From Onchocerca volvulus (Eukaryota > Nematoda > Chromadorea > Rhabditida > Onchocercidae), in NCBI GenBank assembly GCA_000499405.2, contig HG738139.1, forward strand, positions 2,646,976 through 2,710,975: a DNA stretch of 64,000 nt, read 5' to 3'. The notes under the pieces are model-generated. The model worked only from the letters and a program-made list of their open reading frames with translations. It was not told the origin of the DNA and ran no database searches. The translations under genes were made by a program, and so were the position numbers. Positions 15,101-39,662 of this stretch are shown here, in pieces; within the stretch, counting starts at the first letter, position 1; every line of letters begins with the position of its first letter.

Positions 15101-15310
15101 ATTTTGCTGTTAGCAAAGTTTTGTAAAGAATTTCAGGACGAGCATATATTGCATCTGAATTATGAATTAGCGATGCAGAAAGGACAGACATGGTCAATGC
15201 TCTTCGAAAAGGTTGCAAAATTTGCAGAAACAGTTGGTGCAGTGGACTATTCGATCAGTCAAACAACTCTTGATCAGGTTATCATTGAATATGCTTCTAT
15301 AAAAGTTTGA
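120..15310 (+). CDS. ABCA-family ABC transporter (CED-7/ABT-like), 5' partial
   Basis: Full-size lipid-type ABC transporter; ABCA proteins move lipids across or between membrane leaflets. The window starts inside NBD1, at its Walker B ([13 protein letters not shown]) and H-loop (TTHYMDEAD). Next come the post-NBD1 region ([10 protein letters not shown]), a second membrane domain (exons 1995-6999) with a short luminal loop, and NBD2: Walker [11 protein letters not shown] (8079), Q-loop YCPQFDA, signature [11 protein letters not shown] (12793), Walker [14 protein letters not shown]-loop [12 protein letters not shown]. The 22 exons are 120-200, 454-583, 858-1029, 1487-1585, 1695-1780, 1995-2122, 2347-2510, 3008-3110, 3492-3573, 3669-3769, 4072-4245, 4549-4665, 4981-5134, 5704-5928, 6824-6999, 7557-7749, 8079-8191, 8364-8551, 12793-12922, 14545-14678, 14793-15006 and 15137-15310. 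All phases agree (3138 nt, 1045 residues). Every internal junction is GT-AG except the acceptor at 12792. Orthology to ced-7 or a particular abt gene was not established. Confidence 0.93.
3951..4038. repeat. 2 x 44-bp tandem duplication in an ABCA intron
   Basis: Two nearly identical 44-bp copies (GTCCAATAAATTAATTT..., starts at 3951 and 3995) lie just before the exon at 4072. They differ by a G/A change. The duplication does not include exon sequence. Confidence 0.85.
5238..5352. repeat. Perfect inverted repeat, 50-bp arms, 15-nt spacer
   Basis: Arm 5238-5287 is the exact reverse complement of 5303-5352, with a 15-nt spacer. It lies in the ABCA intron between the exons ending at 5134 and starting at 5704. 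There is no coding potential and no recognisable transposon end, although a small MITE-like element or a recent palindromic insertion is possible. Confidence 0.95.
5516..5620. repeat. 2 x ~53-bp tandem duplication in an ABCA intron
   Basis: Two diverged copies both contain AAGCGCATTTGT and GGATAATTAATTAAT (starts near 5516 and 5569). They lie in the same intron as the 50-bp palindrome. Confidence 0.75.
6125..6640. repeat. Dispersed/tandem GAACTGATATGATAA repeats in an ABCA intron
   Basis: The phrase (G)AACTGATATGATAA followed by AGGAT/AAGAT recurs three times at about 6135-6245 with a spacing near 45-50 bp, and again at about 6580-6640. This looks like a decayed minisatellite. It occupies most of the 895-bp intron between exons 5704-5928 and 6824-6999. 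Confidence 0.6.
8552..12792 (+). other. 4.2-kb host intron of the ABCA gene with non-AG 3' end
   Basis: The donor is a normal GTTAGT at 8552. The only in-frame join to the ABC signature exon starts at 12793 (TAC AG|T GGT GGC, giving Y-S-G-G), but the intron then ends in TTTCAT, not TTTCAG. An in-frame stop lies at 12770-12772 and no AG occurs between it and 12793. The next AG (12815-12816) would keep the frame but remove eight codons carrying GGNKRRL of the signature. The intron holds the whole phosphofructokinase gene. About 670 bp precede it and 1.1 kb follow it; I see no other gene there. Confidence 0.85.
9223..11702 (+). CDS. pfk: ATP-dependent 6-phosphofructokinase, nested in an ABCA intron
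   Basis: Converts fructose-6-phosphate and ATP to fructose-1,6-bisphosphate in the cytosol, the committed step of glycolysis. There are two exons (9223-9930 and 10056-11702) with a 125-bp GT-AG intron; the join gives [12 protein letters not shown] and a 784-residue product, normal for the double-length animal enzyme. The N half carries the ATP loop ([15 protein letters not shown], about residue 49), [12 protein letters not shown], the catalytic [10 protein letters not shown] (first Asp about residue 196), MGRNCGYLA and [13 protein letters not shown]. The C half starts near residue 430 and keeps the same fold with changed key residues ([21 protein letters not shown]), as expected for the allosteric half. 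The start was chosen as the first ATG before the conserved N-terminus. Possible trans-splice acceptors (TTTGTAG, TTTCAAG) lie about 50-60 nt upstream. Odd points: only one intron, and it sits inside another gene on the same strand. Confidence 0.96.
14472..14577 (+). repeat. Tandem duplication of a 3' splice site plus exon start (ABCA)
   Basis: The real exon begins at 14545 after ATTATTAAAG and reads [13 protein letters not shown] second copy of the acceptor and first codons sits 59 bp upstream (decoy start 14486) and would read IRESDIAMV then stop. The two copies are about 85 percent alike by eye. Confidence 0.8.
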
Positions 15311-18300
15311 AATTAAGTTTTAAAGTAAAATAAAAAAATGAAAACTTCTGGCTAGAATCTTTCCTTACAGGACTCATCATTCTTCCGCATTTGATGCCAT
15401 CATTGTTGTCCATTAAAAATTCTTGGAATGAAGCTAATTTAGATGATGATTTTCGTATGGAAGGAATAGATGACTGATGAATGCTTTCTGCAATTCTTTT
15501 CAGATATTTCGCGACTTTTCAAGGAATGCAAGAAGTGATGTCGTCAAAGTTCATTTTTGAAAAACAACAAATGTCAGCAATAATTAGCTGAAAATTCTAT
15601 TTCAGAAGCATTAATCACTCACTGGCAATTCTTCGCTATATTTTTGTTTTTTGAAATCGATGAAACCTTCGTCTCATTATTATTTTAAACAAGAGACTCA
15701 ATCTAATAAATCCAAATTAGTTATTTTTAGGTTGATGGAACTAGCTAAAATTTTGGAATTTTATAAGTTTCATTTTCTATTTAGTCAATTTTCAATCTCT
15801 TCTCTGTTAAGAATTTGAGCATGAAAATATTGAAATGTAAGCTGATAATTAAAAATCATTTTGATTTTTCAAATGAAGATTAATCTAAGCATCGACTATT
15901 AGTTAACTTTTGTGAATAAATTATTATATCTTCTGTTTTGAAAATATTTCTTTTATAAAAAAAGTAAAATGATTTTAATATTTATTATATTTTATGTGCG
16001 AATGATTTTTTTCCTGAAATAGAATCGATTAACTGTTGAAGGGTGCATAGTTATTGCTGTGATATTTCAATAAATTTTTAAGTTTCATTTTTATTGTTAA
16101 ACGTAGTTTTTCTGAGAAAATACAAAAATATGTAAACTAAAATTGCCTTTGGTTTAAATGGAAAATTGTATTGGATAATTTGAGTCCAGAAGTAGATTTT
16201 TCGGTCAGATTTTTTAAAATAATGAATCAGAAAACATCCGGTTGTTACAATTGAAGCGCAATTATTAAGCTAGAATTCAGATTGGACATGAATTGTCATT
16301 TCATTCATGTCACTACATTATATGGTACCATCAACTACCTAAATTAGGCAAAAAAAAAAAGCCAAGTGAAAGCTATTAGACAGATTAACAACTTAATTAG
16401 TAATCATGACTTATGAATGTTTTGCTAAGTGTTATCTTATTGACAAAAATCATGATAGTGAGTGACAGAAGGATGAAAAATGATTGATTGAGTAATTAAT
16501 TGATGAACTACTGACCTTTCTGTACTAAAGAAGCTAGATCTGATATATTCATTACCTATTTTAGGTAAATGAATAAAATGAGTTCAAAAGATCTGAATGA
16601 TCGAACTATGCGGAAATGCACAAGGAGATTGGTTTTGGATTTAGAAAATTCATTATAATTCATTCGAGAATAGTTCTATTAACGAGAATTCCATTTAACT
16701 TATTTTTCAAATGTAAATACCTAAATTCGAAGAAAAAAATTATTTCAATAATAAAAAAAAAATGGTAATTATTGGAAAAAGATCATTTGTAACTATTTGT
16801 CGCTTACTTTTTCCGACTTATTGTTCCGAGAAAAATTTAATTTGAGCTATAAGAATATGAAATTGGCAGAATTCTTTCACTGAATCAGTTCAAAAAAAGA
16901 AAGATATTCAAAGGTATTTTTTAAAATTCATAAAAAAAAGTTTTTTATGTCAGTTTTATTTATTTCCTTCACGATTTATTTCATTTTGAAATTGCTTCCT
17001 GGCAGAATAAGAATTGAATTTCCTAATGCTGAACTTGATTGATCATCATCATCATTCGAACCAATCAATTTGTAAATACAGTGTTCGAATCTTTCTATCA
17101 AGTTTCTTAATTATCACATTTAGCATATTGTTCGGGAATAACTCAACTATTTGGCTAATTAATCACATTAGTAGTAAGAATCTAAATTGGTCATATTTTT
17201 CATGATCACAACACATCGATTTTTTTTTTTTTTTTTTGCTTATAATTTCATTAATTACTTATATTATATCGATGATCAAACTCTTCTGCTTCCAAGGATG
17301 AAGCTAAAACTGATTCCAATATTCTTCTGAAAAAAAAAAATCGCAATTTTAGAATCTCTCTGAAAATTACTTTGATCTCAATGCGATAATTAAATATAGG
17401 AACCAAAAGATTACAATACGTTGATTTCATTGAGGAATTCTTTTTTTAAAATCTATTTGCAAAATCGATTTCGTACTTTTTCGGAAAAGATTAAAATTAC
17501 CAAATGCATCCTTTTGAATTCTAATCTCGAAAAAAGAGATTTCGAGAAGATTTCACAATCTCAAGCAAATTACGTATATTTTATTACTAGCATATTTATA
17601 TTAGAATTAAAAGAATTTCTGATATCATTTTTGCTTTTAAAACTGACTAGTTTGCGCTTTTTTTTCGTATTTTTACTCAGAAATATGGAAAAAATTTGGA
17701 AAAGGTCTAGAAAAAGCCTGAATAAACCTGAAACTTTGCTAGATATCGATAATCCGGTAATTAATAATCTAATTTGGTAATTAATTATCTTCGTAATGTT
17801 TCTTTCTCCTTACTCTCATTTTTTAGTTTCAAAATATAATGCATGGAAATATTCATTTATTCAACCATTTCATACATGATAATTGATAAGAGAAACAGAT
17901 CAGAATATCATTATAAATATTACTATGCTGAATTGAAACTATTCACCTAATGACCTAAATTTATTTCATTCCAATTATTAAAATCATCAGTTAATAATCC
18001 CCACTTACGTCATTTCTGCCCTATTTTCTTCAAATTTAGAACCTTCCGAAATGGCTTTTTTCCCTCCAGCAATCAATTTAGAAATTAAATTATAAAATTT
18101 AATTGAAAATTTTATTTAAAATTATAAAAAAATTTTTTACTATATAATAGACTAATTTGTTAATTAACGTTAGTAATAATTGTATACTGATAATAGCAAT
18201 AGGTCATTTGCAGTAGTAAGATTGATAATGTCAAGTGATATGTTGATAATGATAGCAACGAAGAATATAATGATGAAATAGTAATAAAAAAATATGAGAC

Positions 18301-19079
18301 AGTATTTCATTAATTCTTGATAAATTTCGAATTCATTCAATGAATTGATAAATATCTCTTGTCGGAATATTTGATAGATCATTTTTAAAAAAAAAAGTTA
18401 TTAATGTTTTCAATTGTTTTTTTCCTTTTCGTCCTTTTTTTTTTTCGTTTTCATTATTTTTACCAAGTCAAATCATCTATATTCATTCTACTAACCTTTA
18501 CTTGAAATATCTGATTGATTTTTCTCACATCCTAATCTTATCATTTTATTAAAAAAATTTGTGAAATTTTAGCCAAAAATTGATTTACTGTTTCTTGTTT
18601 GGCCGTAAAATAAATATGATTTAATCACAATTATATCATTATTTAATCACAATATCCAATATATAAAATTGAGTAGTATGATGATTGATACGATATGAAA
18701 ATGTTTAAAAATATTAAAAAATGAAAATGATTAATCAAAGGTTTTCAAAAAGAGTTGCGATGATGATTTGTTCAATTTTGAAAATATTTAAATTTAAGAA
18801 TGGTTCTCCAAAATGAGTACCATTGTTAAGAAACTTTTTACTTAGTTAAACAGAACAATTAAGAATTTTAATTTAAATTTGAAATTTGATTCATTTCATT
18901 ATAATTTTTTTTTTCTTCATTCTTCCCTCGTTGTCTTTGGAAATGATTCATTTACTTTATTACATTAAAAATAAGAAATGATTTAATTTAATAAATGATT
19001 AATATGTGATTAGTATTACGATTTCCATGTTTTCTAGTGCTGTACAGTACTTCTAGGATACTGTAATTACTGATGCAAG
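15311..19079. other. 3.8-kb intergenic region, no gene recognised
   Basis: AT-rich sequence between the end of ABCA and the collagen gene. Open frames here are short, low-complexity (Phe/Ile/Leu/Lys) and show no splice-compatible partners or family motifs. I see homopolymer runs (for example T16 near 17220) but no RNA gene. The promoter of the collagen gene is presumably in the last part; no clear TATA element was identified. Confidence 0.6.
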
Positions 19080-21877
19080 ATGTCAAAAACCAGGAATATT
19101 TTGATTGGAGCTTGTGGCATCGGAGTTGTTACATTATTTGGTCTAATTGTTGCCGTAATGTACATTAGCAATGAAATACAAGCGGTAGAAAATGAACTTG
19201 ACATCGAGATCGAAGCATTCAAGGTAATAATATTTTACAATAGACTGAAAAAAAAAAATAGAAATACTATTTTGATGAGTATACGGTAGTATTTAAAAAT
19301 ATTACCGTAGTAAAAATACTGTAAATGAAAATGATTAATAAAAAATATTCACTAAAAAAAAAACTGAAATACTTGATTTGAACTTTCGTGAAAAAGACTA
19401 ATAGTAAGTAAATTAAAATGTCCAATTGACCGCGTGATTCATTGAGAAATCGCGGTTAGGAATAAAAAATCTTCATGAGTTTTTATTTTCCAATTATTTC
19501 CTAAATCATAAATTTTCACGTTTACTTTATTTTAACAAATGCATAATTGGATATTTTACTATATTTTCAAGCTGAAAGCAAGCGATCTTTGGGAAAATAT
19601 GATGTCGATGAATATTACTCGTCATCAACGTCAACTTTCTTCTGGTGGTGAAAGTCCAGAAGTGGCTGCAACACCTAAAGAATCGTCCAAAAGATCTGAT
19701 TCCTATGGCAAAGAATCAAGTAGGAATCAAAAAATTCTAACTTCTAGGCCATAATAGAATCTAGGCTGTAATAAGTTCGTTCGATTAATAACATCAAATA
19801 TCGAGAAAAAATGAAGAGATTATACGATCATATTGTATACACTTGGCTCATTTGTAAAAAAAAAAAAAAAGCAATACAAATGTAATGTAAGAAGAATTGT
19901 TATCATTAATCATTCTGATAATAAATGAGATCACAGATAAAGAAGAAAATCCAAAAATGTCATTTTAGTACTTCTGCTGAGCTTTTTGAAGGAATTCCAG
20001 CAAAATACAAGTTTACATCAATTTCAAATTTTCATCTCATCAGTAAATTTCATTATTTCGATTGCAGCACCAGGATCACCTAAAGTTTTAACATAATGTT
20101 ATTAAATGTTATCACTGATTATTATCATTGAATGATTACAGATGTAGAAAGCTATAAGGAAGAAACAGATAACAACTATATTTCACCATCATTCGGTTAC
20201 TTCTGTTTTCAAATATTCATTTTTATTGATGAAAAATTTCAATAAATTTTAATTAAAAAAGAATTGATTTCGAATTTTTTGTATATTTCAAAACATTTTC
20301 CTCCTTTGTTGTTTTGTTTTTTTTTTTGGGTAGTTCATCAATCAATATAGACAATTTTTCGATAATAAAATTATATCATTCGATTAGCATGAAAGTTAGC
20401 CATTAACACTTCATCTTCTAGTTTTATACCTTGATAACCATCGATATATTTTAGGTGAAAATGTTGGAGGGAAAAATAATTGTCCACCGGGACCTCCAGG
20501 ACCTCCAGGTCCAAATGGCATGGACGGCTACGATGGAATGGATGGAATGGTATTCTTTTTTTTTTAATTATTGATTTTTTTTTTTTTTTTTTAAGAAAAA
20601 AGACTAGAATGAATGATTGTGAAGTTGCTGCAAATGTCCGTCTGTCAAAGAAATGAATAAATTTTTGTAATAGTTAATAATTTAAGCTGATTTTATAATA
20701 TTTATTAGAGTCATTTTAAGGAAAATTAATGATAGGCCTTAAAAAATTCAAAAACAGCGAAAAAGATTCAAAATTCAGGATGCTCCGAGTGGTATAGAGG
20801 CGAATGATGTACAGGAACAAATACAACAATACGAACGCTGTTTTTATTGCCCACCTGGACCGCCAGGTGAACCAGGTCCACCAGGTCGTCCTGGGCCTCG
20901 AGGAATGCGTGGCTCTCGTGGACGCGGCGGTGCACCTGGCCACGATGGTAACCCAGGCCCTCCAGGACAGGTTAAGATTAGCTGATTGATTAATTTTTCT
21001 TTTCAATCCTTTTTAATGCATCAGCAATTTCTCCAGTATTCATCGAACTCAATTAATTACTCAATTTTTTAATGATTGTACTATTTTTTGAATTTCGAAG
21101 TATTAATAAATTCATCATTTTGTGATCCTAAAATATAAATTTATAGATGGGTCCAGATGGGCCACTTGGACCAAGAGGTGAAGAAGGACCAAAAGGAGAA
21201 GCAGGTTTTGATGCCGACGGTGTTGTGGGAGTTCCAGGTCCGAAAGGAATTCCGGGTGACATCGGTCCAGATGGTGAGCCAGGTGATGAAGGCGAACCTG
21301 GACAAATGGGTCTTGAAGGACCACCCGGAGAACGTGGACCTGATGGTGAAAGAGGAGATGACGGCGAACAGGTAGTGTACTGTGAATCATCTATTAACCT
21401 AAATTTTACGCAAAAATTCATGTTAAATTTGGCATATTTTGAGAAATCATCTCAATCGATTGAATTTTAATTCCATTTATAACAAATTTACAATGAATCA
21501 TTTAAAATAAAAATGAAAACTAGCAAAGGCATTTTTTTAAAAATGCGATTTAAATGCTACAATCAATAAAATCTCAAATTTCTATTAATTCATTTAATAT
21601 ATTTTAGGGTAATCCAGGTGATCCCGGTGAGGAAGGAATGCCGGGAACTGATGCCGAATATTGCCCATGTCCTGGTAGAAGCAGAATGATCGGCGATCCG
21701 CGAATTCCGGAGGACAAAATAGAAAAAAGCGGTAGAAGTGAACAATTTGCGCCAAGTTTAGGCGGTCAAACAGATGAAGGATTTGCGCCAATTTCAGGCG
21801 GTAAAATAAGTGAAGAAAATTCGCCAGGTTCGAGAGGTAAAACAGATGAAGGATATTCGGCTCCTGCAGAATATTAA
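19080..21877 (+). CDS. Nematode cuticle collagen
   Basis: Structural protein of the exoskeleton, secreted by the hypodermis. Six exons with consistent phases: 19080-19223, 19572-19719, 20455-20549, 20779-20970, 21147-21371 and 21608-21877, giving 357 residues. The N-terminus has the cuticle-collagen N domain: a hydrophobic signal-anchor (residues about 7-30) followed by the conserved acidic stretch ending [14 protein letters not shown] subtilisin-type R-X-X-R site (RHQR, residues 65-68) fits processing by a BLI-4-like protease. Gly-X-Y blocks follow, interrupted and flanked by cysteines ([22 protein letters not shown]) used for disulfide cross-links. The C-terminal tail after the last Gly-X-Y block is long for this family and weakly repetitive (TDEGFAP..., TDEGYSAP). 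An out-of-frame ATG lies 7 nt upstream; AG directly before the chosen ATG could be a trans-splice site that removes it. The collagen subfamily (col, sqt or rol) was not resolved. Confidence 0.92.
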
Positions 21878-22222
21878 CGATAATAATTATTAGCAATAAA
21901 TTAGTTTATCCTATGATCGGATTAATCGAATTTAAAAATTAAAAATGACTTCCATTGGATTCAAATTTGATTCATTTTATTTAAATTCTCTTTTTTTTTT
22001 CTTTAATTTCAACTCTTCAAAAAAAAAAGTAAATTTTTATGCGAATATAAATGTAAGATTAAAAGATTTTATCTTCCGATCAATTCGTCCTATAATTACA
22101 CCTCCAATAGTTATCATCTTCATTACATAATATTCGATTATGTTCAGCTAAACGATCAGCTGTTAAGCGCAATTGTCCGGCATTTTCTGAATTCAAAATA
22201 TTTCAACTAAAATCATTTCTAA

Positions 22223-23960
22223 TCATTTATTCATATCAGATTCTTCAAAAAAGTTATGATTTGATGAGAAGATAATTGATTCGCTTCTGAATTATTGATA
22301 ATTTTTTTTAAAAGAGAATTTAAATTAAGTTGAATAAATTAAAATAAAAATTACTTTTAATCAAAATGAATAAAATATGTTAAATTTTGAACCTTTTGAA
22401 GCAAGAATTCGTTGTGAATATGATAACATAATGCATGAATTTCTATTCTTTTCATTCTTCTTCCTTAAATATCGATTTATTCATAAAACAACTTTAAGTT
22501 TTCAATCATTTCAATTAAAATTAAAACAAATTTGTCATTTTTTTCGGAATTGAAAGCAAAATGCTATTGCTATATCAAAATATATGATAAAAAAATAGGA
22601 ATAAATGATAGTTTATGATAATTAAAGATATAAAATACCTTATTTGTGAGGTAAATTCCTTGGATTTTTCGATGTTCCAATCATTTTTCCATGACAGTAT
22701 TTTGCTATCGGATGAATTTTTAAAATAATTCACATCTTTCAAAGGTTTATTGAATTTTAAACTTTTTTTGAAGCGAAAGAAGAAGAGTAAAATAATCACA
22801 AAACATACACTCTGCAAATATCTTTCTACTATTATAAATTGTTTTTATTCTTATTTACTGTTTACTACAAATAATAAATATCTTAATTACTAATTAATAA
22901 TTTGAATTAACTTTAAATTAAACAATTAGATCTAAGTAGGAAACAAACTTCATGATAAGTAATTCGCTCTGATATGCTGATAATGCGTAAAAAATTTACA
23001 TTAATTGCTAGGGAAAGGATAAATTCGATGATTGACATGATCAATTGTGAATCAAATATGTCACCTGTCCACCAAATTATTGCATAACTTGTTGAAAGGA
23101 TAATTAAAGGTAAAGCGGTGAAAAACCATGGCCATATAAAATTGATTCTCTTCTGATTCATTAATTAATTAATTAAAAAAAGTTCCATGATCATCGATCA
23201 TATTTCAATGTTTTTTTCAAAAACATATTAAAATATTAATTATTTTTATTGCTAGTTGAGAATGTAACTATTATTCTATAATCGGGCCAGAAAAGTTTGC
23301 CTAAAAGTTTCACTTTCAAAAATCAATCCCTAATCTATTATCATTCTTAAATTATAATTATTCAAATTTTGAATTTTCTAATAATGATATGAAATAAGAA
23401 AATTATTCTTTTGATTTTCTCAAAAAAACCATATCAAATATCAATATAGTCTTATCATTTTCATCAACTAATAAATTAGGCTGTTCATGAAATGGTTATC
23501 CGAGAAATGGAATATTCGAAATTTTGAATTGATATTTTTTTAATCAACGATAAGTTTTGCCTTTTTTCAATTTTTCTTCATTAACAAAACGAATAATTAA
23601 TTAATTACCGTAATTGTTCCATAGAATAGCATAATTGAGAGAATTAAATGTATTAAAGAAACAATTAACGATGCAATTGCAAGTGCAAATAATGCTAAAA
23701 TTATTTTTATCAAAAATGATAAATATTTATTTCTATCATTCTTTGGCAATTCGTAAATTAATTTTTTGAGGAAAAAAATCAAAATGAATGTTAATTATTG
23801 TTAAGCATAAAACTCATTTATATTAGAGCAACAAATTAATTAGTAAATAAATTAAACTTTGCTATAAGAAAACTTATAATAAACAAATTAAAGTTTAGTA
23901 GACTTACAGGCAAGAGTAAAAATAAATTATATTATCTTTCAAGTACAAATAGCTTTTCAT
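22223..23960 (-). CDS. Small four-TM membrane protein, unknown function
   Basis: I do not recognise this gene. The proposed exons, which fit in phase, are 23960-23908, 23732-23609, 23152-22949, 22811-22639 and 22286-22223, about 205 residues. Exon 1 starts MKSYLYLKDN and ends at a perfect GTAAGT donor. Four hydrophobic segments follow: a long one in exon 2 (IILALFALAIASLIVSLIHL), two in exon 3 (FIWPWFFTALPLIILSTSYA and a second near the exon end) and one in exon 4 (CFVIILLFFF). The tail is basic then polar. This is the layout of small tetraspan membrane proteins, but no family signature is visible. The weakest calls are the exon 2 acceptor (GAATGATAG) and the terminal exon. Internal exons 3 and 4 are the most convincing. 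The last TM exon and terminal exon have the same phases as in the gene fragment at 24251-24797, so the two may be tandem paralogues. Confidence 0.5.
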
Positions 23961-24250
23961 ACTTAAAATTGATATAAAAAATAATTTGAAAATATTTACA
24001 TTAATCAGATTGTTTAAAATAATACTTTTTGGTTTAAAATAATTTATACAAAGTGGAATTTAATTTTAATTTTTCAATTCAATTTCAAAATCAAAAATAC
24101 AACGAGAACAAAAATCGAGGAATATTAACGTTTGACAAAAAAAAAAAAAAAACTTCAGATTGATTTCAAATAATTTTATTTATTGAATATTAAACAGTAT
24201 AAAATTTCATTTTATAAATTTTGTAAAAAAAGGAGGAAAAAAGAGAGAAA

Positions 24251-24797
24251 TTAACCATTTATACGACGTCTTTCTGGAGTTTCCGTTAAAATGCCATGAA
24301 GTCCAGGAAAACGAGCTTGAAAAATTTCAGAACTAAAATAAACTTCTACAAGTATATGACAAAGTTTAGGTAAGTTCCTTCGTAGTATTTTGAAATGCAG
24401 CATAATAATATGCAAAAGTAAGCTCTAATACTTCGAAATTTTATCAATTTTTATTAGAAATTCGGAAAAATATAACAAAATAATATGAATAATTATAAAT
24501 AACAACACATTCAAGAAATAATTTAATGAATAATTAAATTTATTAATTAATTTAGAAAAGTAAAGGATAAAAAGGTAGTTTTTTTTTTTTGAATAATATT
24601 TACAAAATTTATTTATAAGTTTTTCAATGAGAATATATAAAAGAGAATATTTGATATCGAAATAAATAAAAAAAACTATTAAATTGAAAAATATACGTTC
24701 CATCGATTGGAATCTGTCGATTTTCAAATTCCCATTGTCGATTTTTAACATATTTCGTTTGCCATGCAAATATAATAATTTGAAGAATTGAATAAAT
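24251..24797 (-). CDS. 3'-terminal exons of a membrane protein, 5' exons not found
   Basis: Two exons join cleanly. Exon 24797-24697 follows a TTTTCAG acceptor and encodes a hydrophobic stretch (YSILQIIIFAW) then a charged tail (QWEFENRQIP). Exon 24332-24251 follows ATTTTAG and ends PERRRING-stop. The intron 24696-24333 has a GTATAT donor. The junction is phase 2, the same as the last TM exon to terminal exon junction of the small membrane protein at 22223-23960. I could not find upstream exons with confidence between 24800 and 27130, so this may be a partial gene, a gene with very short exons, or a decaying duplicate. Function unknown. Confidence 0.4.
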
Positions 24798-24829
24798 CTG
24801 AAAATACTGCTTATTCTGAAAGATACAAC

Positions 24830-27130
24830 AATTTTACAGATGACCTTTTCCGTATAATTCTTGGGTAAATTTTAAATAAAGGTTAAAGTTCGAGTAAAGT
24901 TCAAACTTACAATGGAATATTTATTACCACTACTTATTATATAATTCACATCATTTTATTTCATCTATTTATAATTACTATTATTTTTACTAATGAAAGT
25001 GATTTCATATAACGATCTAATTAGAATAATTCAATTTAATTTAATGTAACGATCTAATTAGAATAATGATTAAATATAACGATTTAATTAGAATAATGAG
25101 TAAGTATAGCGATTATTACTTAATAAAGCTTACAATATTCCATAAAGCGATAAAAATCGTTGAACCATACAAACAGTCTATTGGATCCATTAGTTCAGTC
25201 GATCGTTCAATCAATCAATCATTATTTATGATTGATTACTGAAAATCATTTATACGTATAAATTTTTTGTCACATACAGGAATAATTAATTAGATCAATT
25301 GATCGACCAAACAATCAATCAATCAATCAATCATTAACGATGATCGATCATTGAAAATCATTTATACATATAACTATCTGTTATTCGCAAAGTCATATTT
25401 TTTGTCATACTTTAAATGGCAAATTATACTTATTTTATCTTGATCGTCGAAAGGTTAAAGGTGAAACTATTGCTATAAATAATGATTTATTCAGATCAAA
25501 AAATAAGTAAATAACAATCAATAAAATAATAGTAGTATTGTCATAACAAAAAATTTCAACTTCGTTGGTATGAAATGCCATTTAAAAAAAAAAAATCTTA
25601 GCAACATACTATACTAAATGTTATGTAAATAAAATATTTAATGTAAAAAGCTCGTTGAAAAGAAGAAAGAGATGGAGAGAGAGGGAGAGATAGAAAGAAA
25701 GAAAGAGGGAAAAGCAAATATAAAATTTACGGAGAAAAAAAAACGATTATAAGAATGATGAATATACCTGCTTTAGCTTCAGTTTAATTTCTCTGTACTA
25801 TATATACTATCAAATTTAAAAAAAAAAAAAAAAAAAAGAAGAAACTGAAAGGTCAAAGGTAAAATTATTATATACATAGAAGATATTGATTTTGTATTTT
25901 TACATTAACAAAAAAAAAACCCAACTTTTAACTTCCAATCGATTTAATTATAACAGGCGAAAGCAGATTTGATTTCAATTCATTCTACCGTTTTATCATT
26001 TTTATGGTATCATATTTTGTTAGTTTAAATTGAGATTTAAATAAAACCTACTTGCAAGCAGAATTATTAAAAACTTGAAGCAATTAAAATCAGTTTCTAT
26101 ACTTCCTGTCATCTTCTTCATCATTGCTTGGACATTCTAGAAAAATATCGTTGACAACTTTGACATCTTATTCTCCTTCATATGTAACTTCACATCTTCT
26201 CATTTCTTTCCATTTCAACTCTTTTCTCCGAAAATTATTTTTTACTTTTATTTAAATGGTCTCGAGAAACTCCCAGTACGATTATTAAAACATGCATAAA
26301 TGTCAACGAATCAGAAATTTTTCTTTTAAAAGGAAAAACTGACTTATAACTTTCCAACAACAACAGTGCGAGAATTCGCTCATTTTCAAGAAAATTTGTT
26401 TTGGAACGTCATGAATTAACGGTGACATTTTATGAATGAAAAGCGGGTAATCGAAGACTAATAATGAAATAGCCTGTATTTTGAATAATTTTGAGGTATC
26501 AAAAATGTGCTAAAAATCTGATGAGAAATCTTTATTGTGGAACAGAATAAAAGAATAGGGCACTGTGAATGTTTACAAAAAGGAAAATTTTGATTTTCAG
26601 GACGAGACAGTGCTGATCACTAGTACATGGTGCATTATATAATACAAACAAGCATTGCAAATAAGAAAAGAAAAAAAGGAAATAATTTATCACAATTTTA
26701 ACACATACTGTTCCCATATGGGCTCTATCAAATAGATAAAAATCGAAAAAGAAATCAAGCTGTTTGAAATAACTCATTTTCATCTTATTGTTGTTTTTCA
26801 TTCATACGTGATTTCAAAAACTTTCAGATTTTCAGAAATCCAGGAATTATAAAAATATAACGGAAAATTTGGAAAGATTCATTAATTCCTAAAAAATTCT
26901 TTTGTGAAAAATTTGTTTCGACGTTTCTATCATTCGAAAACCTAGTTTTGAAGTCTTCTGCAGCAAAACAAAATACTGACTTCTCGCATTTTTTTCCAGA
27001 AATTGATCATAACAAAAAATAAATAATGAAATAAAATTGTCTTTTAATAACAAAAACTGATACTTTTCATTACAAAACCAATCTCAGAATGACGAATCAA
27101 TGTTTCAGTTCTGAAAGGAAATATCGATCA
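24830..27130. other. 2.3-kb region with simple repeats, no gene assigned
   Basis: Contains about three 38-bp tandem units (ACGATCTAATTAGAATAAT..., 25010-25110), a duplicated block around (CAAT)n with GAAAATCATTTATAC (about 25200-25370), a purine run of GA-rich sequence (25660-25710) and a poly-A run near 25820. The last several hundred bases are likely the 3' UTR and downstream region of the clathrin gene. Confidence 0.55.
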
Positions 27131-39606
<12,476 letters not shown>

Positions 39607-39662
39607 TGTTGCTAACTGGAAAGTTCTGGTAGGATAAAAGCACAAAATGTACACCACGCAAG

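Noticed and set aside
20068..20084. 17-nt microexon (reading APGSPK) between collagen exons 2 and 3
   Set aside because: It looks collagen-like and has TTGCAG and a GT donor, but including 17 nt breaks the phase, whereas the direct join 19719|20455 is in frame and continues into the Gly-X-Y block.
22080..22186. Minus-strand frame reading AGQLRLTADRLAEHNRIL, possible last exon of the small membrane protein
   Set aside because: It follows a TTCAG acceptor and looks coding, but its phase does not match the preceding exon (22811-22639). An in-phase alternative exon exists at 22286-22223. It could belong to an exon I did not find.
26100..26165. Minus-strand TTTTTCTAG acceptor followed by a short acidic frame (PSNDEEDDRKYRN-stop)
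   Set aside because: A strong acceptor but no matching upstream exon or donor; clathrin already ends at 27131 with its conserved tail.
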